Source of the DNA: Brachycybe producta
Lineage: Eukaryota; Arthropoda; Diplopoda; Playtdesmida; Andrognathidae
Direction of reading: 5' to 3'
DNA length: 64,000 bases
NCBI GenBank assembly: GCA_036925085.1
Contig: JAUPFP010000008.1
Span: forward strand, 6,820,777-6,884,776
In this document: positions 50,211 through 62,220 of the stretch, in pieces
How the letters are laid out: each line of letters opens with the position of its first letter
Numbering within the stretch: the first letter of the stretch is position 1
Position numbers and translations under genes: made by a program
Notes under the pieces: generated by a model
The model's input: only the letters and a program-made list of their open reading frames with translations
Told to the model about the DNA's origin: nothing
The model's database searches: none

Positions 50211-50909
50211 TCCTTCATAACAGGGTGTGAAAAATAATAATTCTTTGTTATTTTTTAAATTGGTCAACACTAAGAAGTGAAACATGTTTGAACTAATTAG
50301 CTCGTCATATACAACTTAAACTCCGAATTTTTCAATTTTTACAACTTTTTTTTTTAAAAAAAAACTTAAAAATCCAATTTTTTTATAAAATATTTTTTTT
50401 TATTAAAATCGATGTGATTTAAATCAATTCATGATGTGTACGAGGCCTCCAATAATACTTATAGAATAATTTAAGTAGAAATTTAGTGACTTTTGATTTA
50501 ACTAGTATTGTAGTTTAACTACAACCCCCATCTTGGTTTTTAATAATGGTTAGTCGTAGCATAATTAATTACTCGTTGGTGGCTCATTGAAAGAAAAACA
50601 CTGTTCATTGGAAACTAATGACTTTTGTACAAAATGAACTTTTGCTCTTTAGGTCTTATTAGTCTATTGTTCATTGTAGAAACAGGGAATCTGCAATTAG
50701 TGCTAAAGTATCATTTTGAATTTGTTTCTGGCAGATTAATTTTTTTCACCATTGAAGCTAATACAGTATGTCTATAAACACTAACTCCTCAGTCTGTTGA
50801 ATCAAAGTATAAAGAGTGGAGTGGTGCTGCTAAATCGTTTAAAATGAAATATTTCAAAAAAATAATATATTCTATATTAAAGTCGTTGTGAAAATGAAAT
50901 AAATTGGAA

Positions 50910-51200
50910 CGGCTTGGATTATTATGCAGTATGCAGCAAATGTGTCTCAACCTGTGGCCCAAAAGCCAATTGCCAAGTAACAATCCTGTTCTGATCAACC
51001 AAAAAAACACCTTGTTAAAGGCTGGAACTCTTGTTGACAAGTGATAGTTATACGCAAACATCTAGCCTCTCACCAGCCTTTTTTATTAGAGAAAGCGTAA
51101 TTGCAGTTGTGCTAATGATGATGATTACTTCCTAATTGGCACTTGGGCCACAAATTGAGAAACATTTGCTGGATATTGCATAAAAATCCAAGTCTTAGTA
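50910..51200. mobile_element. TIR element family A, copy 4
   Basis: Left end CTTGGATTATTATGCAG; right end TGCATAAAAATCCAAG. Inner arms GCCAATTGCCAAGTAACAAT and GATTACTTCCTAATTGGCAC; core AAAGGCTGGAAC, TTGACAAGTGATAG and CATCTAGCCTCT. Same layout as the copies at 18285 and 31783, including the core. Confidence 0.8.
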
Positions 51201-51638
51201 ATTAATAATATTAGAAAAAAAATCGTTTCCATTCCCAAAAAATACTATTTAATCCTAGAGTTTTTGTAGAACAACAACATTTTGGTATGTTGTAAACATA
51301 CTTCTGAGATATTTAATTTTAAACGATTTTGATAAAAGACTGGAATATTGATTCTGGAACATTCTGTATATATACAGTATGTACATATAGGAGGAGGAGT
51401 ATTTTTTAAGAGATTAGAAGTAGTTAGTGATGAACATGGTTTTTGTTTCTCAATTTGAAAACTCTTTTGTCATTATTTTTCTGATGTGTGACCAGCACAA
51501 ATACATATAGAATATGACGAAAAGATAACTCCTATTTTTTCTGATAGGATTTTTCTCTATAAATAAAACGTATAAGCTGAAATGAAAGAGTCATGTCCAT
51601 TTTTTTTTGGTGGTTGTTATCTTTAATTTTCTTCATTT

Positions 51639-52347
51639 CTATACTTCACTTATGGTTGTTCTAAAACTTTTAATGCGAAATGTTCGTCTCAAGTTGTGTG
51701 GACTTGCCACATGGTTTACTGAAATGGGATAAGCTTTGATGACCAATGTGGCTTGACGACAACAAAGTGTGTGACCCAACTTCCTTCGAAATTTATTGCT
51801 GAAAACGCTATAAAGCAATGGATTTGAGGCTGAAGACGCATAGGCCATAAGTTTAGTAAAAACCAATAGCGACCATGTGTCTTCAAAGGGCATGTTGCTC
51901 GAGAGTGACCTATAAAGTAGAAGAACTTGATTTGGAGAGAAACAGATGAAGTAGACAACCACACCGGCAATGAGCATCTTGACCACTCCTTTTCTTGATC
52001 TCATTGCGTTTGAAAAACGTTGTTTGCCGGACACTGGCTCAATACGTTTTAAAGCATCGGTGTTAAATAATTTTTGTCCAATTCGGACATAAAGGGTTAT
52101 CTGAATGACCAATGGCATCAGGTAGAATACTATGAACTCTGAGTAGTAAAAGGCAGTCTCAGCTGTTTCACTTGGAAAATTGGTGATACAAGGTGTAAAG
52201 TTGGGTTGTACTTGGCTGATGACATTGTACATTATTTGAGGTGTTGCTATTGTCATGGCAACTGGCCATATGCAAATGATGATGATGAGGATTCGTGCTC
52301 TACAACACACTATGTGGGCTTTGATCGGATGTACTATGGCAATGTAC
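51639..52347 (-). CDS. Terminal exon of a TRH-receptor-like peptide GPCR
   Basis: A rhodopsin-class (class A) receptor acting at the plasma membrane, presumably for a neuropeptide. The exon starts at 52347 after a TTTCTTTCAAAG acceptor; the leading G completes the Arg of the DRY/ERY motif (AG|G), followed by YIAIVHPIKAH. It encodes 235 residues plus stop: TM4 with W27-P28, ECL2 with an N-glycosylation site (NFT, 49-51) and the conserved Cys53, TM5 with Pro78, TM6 with CFSP (135-138) where most relatives have CWxP, TM7 with NPLLY (175-179), helix 8 and a palmitoylation-type CysCys (195-196). The YIAI-HPIKA loop, the RK-V-KML entry to TM6 and SLSS-F--W-LL before TM7 resemble thyrotropin-releasing-hormone receptors; the ligand is inference. 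N-terminus and TM1-3 are on exon(s) not found here. Confidence 0.88.
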
Positions 52348-53358
52348 CTTTGAAAGAAAAAAGAAAAATTGACATTAAAAAGAGTTATTTTAAATCAAAA
52401 CGTCACTAGAATTATTTATACCCTTTTTTTTTTGAAACATAAGAAACAAAAAAAACTAGAAGAACTTGATCACGCAAAGAAATTTTGTTGTTGATAACTT
52501 TAAAAATAAATTGTTACGCAAGTTTGACAGTTTTACATAATGATATGACACAGTATGAAACAATTGACATTTAAAAAAATTGTTATTTTAAGTAAAAACG
52601 TTACTACGTCACTAGAACTATTTATATTTTGCTTCTTAAAAACATCTTTTTTAAAAAAAAGTATTGAAAATGATTTATGAACGAAGCAAGAGTGACTGAA
52701 TTCCGCAAATATATTTTTATTTTGACATTTTTAAGTTTTTTTAAAGCTGCTTAAATCGAAAGTTTAAAATTACCATAAATTGTTTATTTTTAAAAACACT
52801 ACGATTAAAAAAATCCCTTAAGTGATTCGTTTATTCTTCTAGTTTCTGAAAAATATAAATGCATTTTTTTAAAAGTTGGTTTTCAAAATGAAGATATGAC
52901 ATTGTTCTCTTTCATTTGCATATTTTACAATGAATACTTATAAAAAGTTTTGAAAGAAACTTTTTTTTTTGCAGAAAGACAAAGAGAAACAAAAAAAACA
53001 CGAGACATTATAATTACACTAATGGAAAAAGACAAGAAGAAAAATTGTTTTATGTAGCTAATTGTTAAAAAGACCCCCATTTATTGTTAAAGACATTGTA
53101 ATGAATTCCAGAGATTAAGAAGCTTTGGTCTCCTAGTGTCACGTTTTTTTTTTGTATTATAACGCCCAAGTGGAAAATCATTTATTTGAGACAGTTACTA
53201 GACAATGTGCAACATCACCAATTTGATGGCTAATCTAGGAACTTCAAATTGAACCCACTAAAAATGGTTTTTTTTAACATTGAAAAAACCTTTTCAAGAG
53301 TATTTCAATAAACCAAGTTTTTTCTAGTTTTTCTCGTGAGTTTCAGTCTGCAGCAAAT

Positions 53359-53526
53359 AAAGCCCTGTTTAGACCATGAAGTACTGCATGTAGCAGAAAT
53401 ACAATATTTTTCTCTACTGCGCATGTGCATTGTCAACAACCAAATTAACTGTCTTTTGCACATGCGCAGTAAAAGTGACCTACTAATGCTGCTGCTACAT
53501 TACTTTACAGTTTGAACCAGACCTTT
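53359..53526. mobile_element. TIR element, 168 bp, with GCGCATGTGC arms
   Basis: Left arm AAAGCCCTGTTTAGACCA, GTACTGCATGTAGCAG, TACTGCGCATGTGCA; right arm reversed AAAGGTCTGGTTCAAAC, GTAATGTAGCAGCAG, TTTACTGCGCATGTGCA. Arms pair over about 75 bp with mismatches, leaving a short loop (ACCAAATTAACTG). Non-coding. Confidence 0.75.
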
Positions 53527-55560
53527 GATGACATAATAATCTAAATTTTTTTGGTATCATAATTTTGCATATATTGTCTAATGATTCTATAGAATGACTG
53601 ATTTTTTACTTTGGCGTATACTGTACATATGTTGTGTAATGGGATCTTTGTTTACATATTATATGTCACATGGAACAATAGTTTTTAAGAAAAGGGAAAG
53701 CTTTTTTTCCCCTTGCTATTTGTTACCACATGTCATTTAAATTTTTTTCTTCTGTAGCTAACAATGCCTTTATATAGAATATAATATGCATTATTGCAGA
53801 TGCATATGAGATTACTTTGGATAAGAAAAAGCGGAAAAAACAAGCAAGCAGCAGCTAAACTTAGGAAAATTAGGATGTGCAAAAGGCATTGTTATACATG
53901 AATATTATTACTATGAATATTCATGAATTGGTTTCAGCTAAACTCTAAAAACTGGAAAAAAGGGAAACTTTTTAAGTTACTTGAGACGCGGTTATAAATG
54001 TAATATAGAAAATGGACTGCATATTTTATGAAACTTGTTTCCTGTCGCAGATTTACTACAGGGTGGTGGATATTTTAAAAAAGTCAAAAGAACATGATTT
54101 CAACTGTTCTGATTTGTCCCTCAAAGGGTCTAAATTCAAGAAGAAACCTTAGCTTTAGACCCTTGACCTTTTTCGCCCATTCTGAGCATGCATACATATT
54201 TTGTTAAAATCGCATTCATGTTAATTCATGGCAATTTGAAAATTTGTTTCTCTAAAAACTAATGTGCAACAGAATATAAACTCGAATTATTTTCAATTTT
54301 TTATAAAAAAAAAAGTTTATTTTTAAAGATATAATAATGGTGTAAATATTTGAATCCCATTCAAGTAATATTCTAGTTCATAACAAATACTTTGAATATT
54401 GTTTCTGAAAAAAGTTAAGATTTACTTATTCGCTTAGATGTTAGTAGTGTTAAGACATAGAAGTGATTGTGTTGATTCACTTAAATCTATCTCATGAGCC
54501 ACTCGCTTGGTTATACACATGTACAATCTTAAAATTTTTAATAGTTTTCAATGGTTGATTTAAATAGAGTAATTTAAATTGAACCTTCTGAATTTTTTAT
54601 GGTTTGCAAGATAAAAAAAATGCTCACAAACGAGAGGTCATTTTTAATGAAATTCTTTTTGTTTGTTATTTTTACCGCAATAACCCAAATATTTTTGTTG
54701 GTTTTAGGTGTTTGTGGGTGAAATTTGAATAGGAAATTTGGTTTTGCATACGAAAGATGAAGGCAAAATTATTTTTCATAATGCAGCCAACTTCTATACA
54801 AATTTGCATGTTAATTGAAATTCTACCTTGCCTTTTTTTAATTGTAACCTTAAACTTTGAACGTTGCTCTCGTGGCTATAAATATTTGACGTATTTCTAA
54901 ACATTGTTCGTATTGAGTATTAAATTAAAGATGAAACTGAAATGAACAGAATTTTGTGTAAATAAGCTGTAAAGTTCAAATGATTACAGCGGCAAATTTA
55001 ATTTGCGCATTCCGTTATCCATCGATTTATTCAGCAGTGTGTCTCACGCTCATGTTTGTCAAAGACACTGATGTCTAAATCAATGAATAACGGAATCCAC
55101 ATGCAATAGTAAGCTTTAGGTTAGGATTATACTGAAGATTAAGCTGCATCTTTTTTTTCTGATGAAAAAGATTTTTTTTTCTTTATTCGATAACTTCTTT
55201 TAATTTTTTATGAATAAATACATTTAATTGATGCATGTTGATATTTTATTAACGACTACCTTAAATTTCAAATGTTTAACACTCACAGTTTCTAAGATGT
55301 GTTCAGTTCTAAACAATATACTGGGCCCTCACCCAAGTAGACTTTAATAATAAACTGAGGCGTTGGTTCTGAAAGATTGCGACATTCCGATAGGCCTACT
55401 GTATATGTTTTACTCAAATTAGTGCTAATTTCATTTAGAACATGTTCAATTTAAAGTTTATTCAGAAACATTATCTGAAATATGAAGAAAAAAATAGGTT
55501 TCATTTTTCATCTCCACAGTTTTTGGTTTCTCTGTAATTTAACAATGGAAATATTTCATT

Positions 55561-55597
55561 GTGCTGGTGGTGGTACGGTGGTGGTGGTGGTGGCTAT
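55561..55597 (+). repeat. (GGT)n microsatellite
   Basis: GGT trinucleotides with one interruption (GTACGGT), about 37 bp. A G-rich single strand of this kind could form a G-quadruplex. Confidence 0.85.
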
Positions 55598-55899
55598 TGT
55601 GTGTGTGTTTCTGTTAAAATTGCACACTCGATTAATTACTTAAGTGTTTACTAAAGTCTTATGTATAAATTCGTTAAGAGAAACTTAGAAACCATGGTTT
55701 CAGCACACGCACAAAAATTCGTTTTATTGAGTACCCTTTAACGGGATTTTTCTATGTTGGAATCTTTTTCAGAGGGTTCAAGTTGACAGGTTTTCGGGTT
55801 CATTTGTAGTAGAGCATTAGTGCATCAATTTAATAAACAAATTTATTAATATGCCATCGGTGATTGCCCCTTTTTCTGGGGTTAAAAACCTCTATGATG

Positions 55900-56165
55900 G
55901 TTTATGAACAGTTGATTTTCGAACTCTGAATGTTGGCTTTCAGGAGTAAAATTAAGAGAAACTAGAAACTAGAAGGTGATGGGCTCAATAATCACTTAAA
56001 TATATTTTTTATGAAAAAATAAACATTTTTATAGACAAAAATTTAAAAAAATATTCGTCTGCTTAAAGTTCGATCATTTTCAAACTCACATACAAAGTTT
56101 ATTTAGAAAGATAACAACATGAAAATACCCTTAAATGATTAAGCTACCATTCTAGTTTTTAAAAA
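55900..56165 (+). repeat. Dispersed repeat R, copy 2
   Basis: Reverse-complement partner of 13920-14190. Landmarks in plus orientation: TTTATGAACAGTTGATT, AAATTAAGAGAAACTAGAAA, TTTTTATAGACAAAAATTTA, GCTTAAAGTTCGATCATTT and GATTAAGCTACCATTCTAG. Small indels distinguish the copies. Confidence 0.65.
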
Positions 56166-56542
56166 CATTCAAATTTTTCATTTTGCACCTATTTTGCACC
56201 TAAAAGACAGAATAATCAGTGTTTTAATGGTGCATTTACACTTTAATACCATTTTGATAAGAATTTCATTATAAACTGTTGAATGAGCAATAAAATGTTG
56301 AATATATATTTTTATCAGTTTTCTTCTTCTTCTTCTTAAATTGCGTGTTTTTAAAGTTTTACGTAACTGTACTGAACACAAAGGTATTTTATTTTTAAAA
56401 TTAGATTCTAAAACTTCAATTTATCACTCTTGTCAGAATACAACATAGCAACAACAACAACTATTAAGTCTACAAAAAGGTTTCCATCTCCCATAGAAAT
56501 AAATGGGGTTAGGGGCTACCGTATACATAATGTATATGTCGC

Positions 56543-56650
56543 ATCCATTTGGTGTAATTGTCCATTACACGAAATGAACATAAATTGGCCTGATGCAATA
56601 CGCGAAATGTACATTCATTTCGTGTATTGGATAATTACACCAAATGGATA
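56543..56650. mobile_element. Palindromic MITE, family M, copy 3
   Basis: The most intact copy: left ATCCATTTGGTGTAATTG, right ATAATTACACCAAATGGAT, so both outer termini survive. Inside are CATTACACGAAATG and CATTTCGTGTATTGG. Length 108 bp. No coding. Confidence 0.85.
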
Positions 56651-58740
56651 TATGGCATATATACAATGTAGTGTTAAATTTGTAGTTTAACCATTTCATT
56701 TTGCACACTTTGTCGTTAACATATTTAAAATGGCTTCTTTGAAACAAGAATGAAAAAAAAAATTAGTGTTAGTTTTTCTAGGTTGGTGAATGAAGACTTG
56801 ATTTTCTTTGCATTACAAATTATCTTTTGTTGGGGCAGTTTAGTTAAAGGGTGGGTGGAATTTGTGCCATACAATATAGGTACACTTCGGATATATATGC
56901 TCTTATATGGTCTTAATAGACTTTGCCTTTTTTTCTTCTTGCAATTTATAATGTGCATGTATGTATTATTTTTTTTTTTTGCTATCTGCATTGCAGATAT
57001 TTTCTCGTTAAAATTATTGACAAAAACCAGCAAAAAAATGTCATTGATAGTCAATTGAAATTTCGCAAATGAAAAATGAATCATTTTTCTGAAATTTTTG
57101 TTGTTGTTTGTATTTACTGTATTTATGAAATCTGTGAATATAAAAAATAAAATGTGTGGTATTATTAAATTTAAATATGCCTTTTTAGTCAACAAACTGT
57201 TTAGAGGCTATAATTTTTATTATTAATTTAAGGTCGGATATCGTCGGATATAGAAGTATGCAACCTTGCAATTAAGTATGTTGCAATTAACCGCATTGAA
57301 TGAAAAATGCGAATTCCATTGGCCTTAGTTGTTATCAATTAATTAGCGTTTAATATCTTTTAAAGAATAGTTAACATAAATTGGCAGTAATACATTATAG
57401 GTTTTTAAAGAATGTACAGTATATATTTCCATTTTATCAAGCATATTTTGTAAGTTTTAATGCATATTTTCAAATTTTTTTTAAGTAAGTGCATATAAAT
57501 GTCGTATTCTTAATGATTTTGCAACTTTCTGTATGTAGCACCAGTTTTACTTTAGTAATCATTAAGAATACAACCCATAATTTCCATAAACCGATTCTCT
57601 AGTTCTGACATGTATAATTAAAAAAATTCTTTATTAAATGAATATAATGCCTATAGGATATTTATCATGATTTTTCTATGATAAACCTTTGTATTTCTAA
57701 TACGGTATAGGATGTAATTAGCCTGATTATCTATTGATTTGAAATTCGTTTAATAGGCCTTACATGTCAAACACCCGAGGCATATTCTGGCCACACAAAA
57801 GACCAATTTCACATAGTGTCATATAAGGTTACTTGTAAAAGTTATCAAATAAGAAAATAAAATATTATAAAAGTTTTCATTCATGCGTGTGGGAAGTTGA
57901 TATTGGAAAATTTAGTTAGTAATTAATAGTCTTTAGGCTTAATGATTAGTGGATCAAAAGGAGTGGAAAAAAAGGTTGACAGTTGGATGATGATGAGATT
58001 CTGTTGTTAAGTTTATTGAGTAGATGCTAGTAGGATATATAATTATCTATATTTTTTTCATAAAAATGAAATTGATCTTGGCAACCAGATAACGGAAGTA
58101 TTTGTTGTTGTTGTTGTTATTATATTTTCCTGTTCCTTGTTATCTTTTGTGTCTGTTAAAGTTTAAAAAAAAAATTTTTTTTGCCCGTTATCCAATTGCT
58201 TTAATTGAAATGGAAATACATGTATGTATTCAAAATTGAAATTGACTTTGTATTGTTACATTTTTCTTTTCATGATTTCTCATGAGTAAATTTTCTAGTG
58301 TTTTTTTTTTTTTGGTTCAAATTTCAGTTCTTTTTTGTTGAATTTCTAATACAAAAGTTACAAATGATTTTTTTATACATGTATAGGAAATATTAGCAAT
58401 TTGTTGAAAATACACTGTAAGATGTTATTCTCTTGCTTCTGGGCTTTAATATTGATGCACATTATTATAAAATGGATTGTTATAAACTCAAATGATGTGT
58501 CAAATTACACTATTTTTCAGTATTTTCATTGGAAATTATTTTTTTAATTTAAAAATTAGTTCTAGATTATTATTTTTTTTAATTTGTATAAATCGAGATT
58601 GACTTTAAAGATGAACTGAAGTCATTGCAAATCACATTCTTATTGGTAAATCTTTTAAGCCATCAAATGTTGCTTATGTGCATTTCGTTTGTTGCTTTTA
58701 TGTGGTTTCTCTTTAGTGCAATTTGCAACTGCAATTCAAG

Positions 58741-59132
58741 AAGCGCCAAACTGAACAAGCGCCAAATAGAACAAGCGCCAAAATGGGTGAACGTCAAAAT
58801 GACTTGTTAAGGTTGACTAAAAATACTAATTATTAGTAATCATTTAGCATCTAATGATGCGGCGCGTGCATGAGCACTTCTGCGCAAATGGCTTGCAATA
58901 AGGTAAAAAGCTTTACATGGAGGCTGAATTGAACGAAGATCTTTTACAAACATGCTCGACGGCTCAATCTAGAAAATGAAACAAGTGCCAAACGGAATAA
59001 TTGCCAATAGGGATTTGCGCCAAGTTTAACTAACTCCAAACTGAATAAACACCAAAAATGTGAAAGTTAGTCGATTTGACGTTTGCTTAATTTTGACACT
59101 TGTTCATTTTGGCGTTCATTCAGTTTGGCCCT
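58741..59132. mobile_element. Foldback-like element 3: inverted GCGCCAAA minisatellite
   Basis: Forward units of about 16 bp, AAGCGCCAAACTGAAC and variants, at 58741-58804 and again, more decayed, at 58977-59062 (GTGCCAAACGGAAT, CTCCAAACTGAATAA, CACCAAAAATG). The opposite orientation is at 59071-59132: TTGACACTTGTTC, ATTTTGGCGTTCATTC, AGTTTGGC. Same design as the elements at 6.7 and 46.5 kb but an unrelated unit. No transposase. Confidence 0.72.
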
Positions 59133-60734
59133 TTAATTTCATGTCTTATTTGGATCATGCAACACGTTTTAGTAATGTTTTGTGATTTTGTGGTTTTCTC
59201 TGATTTTCGAAAAATCTTGTAATTTTTTGATATTCTAGTGTAAGATCGATTCTCTATTTTTCATTAACAATGTAAGTTTATGAAACAATAGAGGAAACTT
59301 GTGATCACAAAATTCTTTTGCTGGAACAATTCAAGTTTTCAGCCAAATTAATGTGAATTGTCACTTTTTTTCAAAAGAATTATTAATTTTATTATTACTA
59401 TTCAATGACTTTGTATCTTTGTCATCTTTAATTTTTTATGCAAAACAAACTTCAATATGTGGTTTGTAATAATAACCCTTCAGTTTGAATTGTGTGTATC
59501 TTCTACTCCATCTTTTGTAATTTAATTGTTTGTGATGAAACTTTCTTAAAGAAACAAGAATATAAGAATTAAATTTCATTGATATATTATCATACTATAC
59601 TAGCCTATAATGTCATACTAGACTAGTATTTATTTATATCATATTGCAAGAGAATTTAATTGTCCAAAAGAAACTCATAAGAATTGTAATCATTTTCTTT
59701 TTTGAAAAGGAAAAAAAAAGCTTGTTCTTGGAGGTTTTGTTTTTTTTGTGGTCAAAATAAATGTTTGTCTTTCTCTCTCTCTAATAATATACAATTTCTA
59801 TTAGAAACATTGGACACTTCGTTTTTTTTTTTTTTGAAATACATAATAACAGATCCTACAATTGTACATCTTGAGTGGGATTTAAGAAGCATTCATTAGT
59901 GACATATGAAAGAGTCTTCTAATGAGAAGAGATAGAGAAGAAGAGCAATGGTAAATTAGCTTAGTGGAGTCTTATACTAAATACTCTTACTTCTTTTTCC
60001 TTTCTTCCTTCATTTCTTTCCTTATTTCCAATGTTTCACTATTGATTTTAACGCCCCAAAGTCTTATATATAGGCTCATTCACAAAAAAGGACTACTGTG
60101 TGTGAGTGTATTTAGTAAAGCGTTAATTGAATTTCACGCAACGATTCTTTACAACCCATATGTCCAAATAGTTTAATAATGAACAACTTCAAACTTATAT
60201 CCATTAGAAAAAGCAACTTAAGTGTGTATGCGTGTTTTTTTTATTTGTTGAAAAATTCACTTTTCTTCTAGTTCATTTGAATATATAGAGAGAAATCTTA
60301 GTAAAATATTTTATTTATTTAATTAGAGGTTGACAAAATGTAAGATAATTGCGAATTTACGACGTGTTTTGAATTTAATAATTTATTTTTGCATTTGCGG
60401 TCGCAAAAAAGAAAGTGATTTCTCTTTTTTTCTTTCTCCCTTTTTCAGTGAGATATATACATTATAATATACAGACAAGTGTGTAATTTAATGGTAGACA
60501 TTAATTAATAATTAGTTATAATTTAAAAGTGTGTATTCAGTTGTCAAGAGATGGTGGGTTTTGGCTTTTAGCAAATGAAAAAATAAGATAGAAAATGAGA
60601 TAACAAAAAATAAAGATGATGAGATAGAAAATAATTATGTTTATATAGATAGAGTGGGTTATTTTGAAAACCCGCTGTGAAACTCGTCGGTTTCAATGTC
60701 ATTCACTTTTGACTTTAATTTCAAGCTCATTTTT

Positions 60735-60775
60735 ATAGATTTTTGTTTTTAAAAAAATTCGTTTGCTTAAAAATA
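60735..60775 (+). repeat. Fragment of dispersed repeat R
   Basis: TTTTTATAGATTTTTGTTTT, an A run, then TTCGTTTGCTTAAAAATAG matches the centre of the copies at 13920 and 55900. Only about 40-50 bp is recognisable. Confidence 0.45.
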
Positions 60776-61884
60776 GCATTGGTGAGAGACGGACGGAAAG
60801 TGAATAATTTACTTTTATTTCAGAAAATGTACAAAAAATAGATTTGTATTTAATTGGACCGAGTAATCAGGCGCTCCAAATTGGCTTTCATTGAATTCAG
60901 AGTTTTTTTAGTAAAAAAAATCAATAATCTTTAAGTAAATAAGACTTTGAACAAACTTGTTCATTATTAAAGTACAGTGCATTCAATTGAGAATTTTTTT
61001 TTTTCATTTTGAATGATTAAAAATCTAACAGGTTGTCAACTAGACTTAATAATATTTTTGTAACTTTTTTGGGAACTTTTTTTTTCATGTTTATTTAGCG
61101 GTTTACTTGATGAATGATGTATTGATGAATAATGGTTCATTAGACTTCGAAATTAACTGAGATGCTTGCAGTGATTGCCTTACCACAGGGGGCGACGATC
61201 GTTCATTCTATAAAGACCTGTTGCAAATCCAAATTATATGCTTAGTTATTTATCTTATATAGCTTATATTACTAGGTTATTGATACGAAAGAACTAGTTC
61301 TAATGACCCTAAAAGCCTGAATCCTCACGTACGTGAAAAAATTCAATCAGAAAAATTTTCTTCATATTTTTGCTTTACTTGTTTTTAATGGTTAATGATT
61401 TCATTGTTAAATGTCAAATAATAAGTATTGTTCTCAAATTCTCTTGTTTTCTTAGATTATTTGCAAAACTTTTTTTTTGTAAATGTTTTTTTTTGCTTGT
61501 TTGTTTTTTCTTAGAATTGTATTATTAATTTATTATAATGTCAATCTCTAATTACTGAGCTTATAAAATTAAATAATACCTTAAAGAAAATAAGAAATAC
61601 CTCTATTTCTTGTAGTTTCCATGCATTCAAATGAAAAATAATAATCTTCATTATATATGTACTGAAGTACAAAGTTCTTTTTTTGCTGTTTTTTTACTTA
61701 GAAATCCTTTTAAAAAATAAATTGACATAATAATTGCTTATAATATAAAACTCATACATGGTACGTGTATCCTCAATGGAAGATACGTTTAAAATATATT
61801 GTTTCAGTGATTATAAATGAAATGATAGTAAAATGTCAATGTGGTTAAAAAAAAATTTCGTAATTATTATTGGAATTTTTTTTA

Positions 61885-62168
61885 TATATATGTGTATATA
61901 TGTGTATATATATGTATATATATGTATATATATGTATATATATGTATATATATGTATATATATGTATATATATGTATATATATGTATATATATGTATATA
62001 TATGTATATATATGTATATATATATATGTATATGTATATGTATGTGTATATGTATGTATATATATATGTATATATATATATGTATATATATATATGTATA
62101 TATTTATATGTATATATATATATGTATATATATATATGTATGTATATATATATGTATATATATATATA
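61885..62168. repeat. (TATATG)n-type microsatellite
   Basis: About 285 bp of TATATG and TATATATATG units, with TGTATG variants in the middle. It gives long Tyr-Ile frames on both strands that are not genes. It ends about 50 bp before the LTR, so the retroelement inserted next to a simple-sequence block. Confidence 0.95.
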
Positions 62169-62220
62169 CGAAGGAAAAAAAATTCAATCAAGTAAGGTCT
62201 TTCGAATTAGATATGCACTT

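Larger units (their letters stand above)
49177..51638. other. Intergenic and GPCR 3' flank
   Basis: AT-rich, with a hairpin at about 49990-50045 (TAGAGATTATAGTTTTCTAG / CTAGAAAACTCTTGCCTCTA), a short inverted element at about 50070-50210 and an A-family element at 50910-51200. No gene seen. The right end includes the 3' UTR of the minus-strand receptor; no obvious AATAAA on the minus strand was spotted close to its stop. Confidence 0.6.
52348..62220. other. Probable GPCR intron and intergenic DNA
   Basis: The part adjacent to 52348 is intron. I searched the minus strand for a TM1-3 exon ending at a DRY-type Arg and found none, so the intron may exceed 9.8 kb or the upstream exons are beyond the edge. 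It contains a TIR element (53359-53526), a GGT microsatellite (55561-55597), repeat R copy 2, an M-family MITE, foldback element 3 and many homopolymers. Confidence 0.6.

Noticed and set aside
56725-57195. 156-codon minus-strand frame
   Set aside because: Lys/Asn/Ile-rich with homopolymer stretches, no motif, no splice context fitting the receptor upstream exons.
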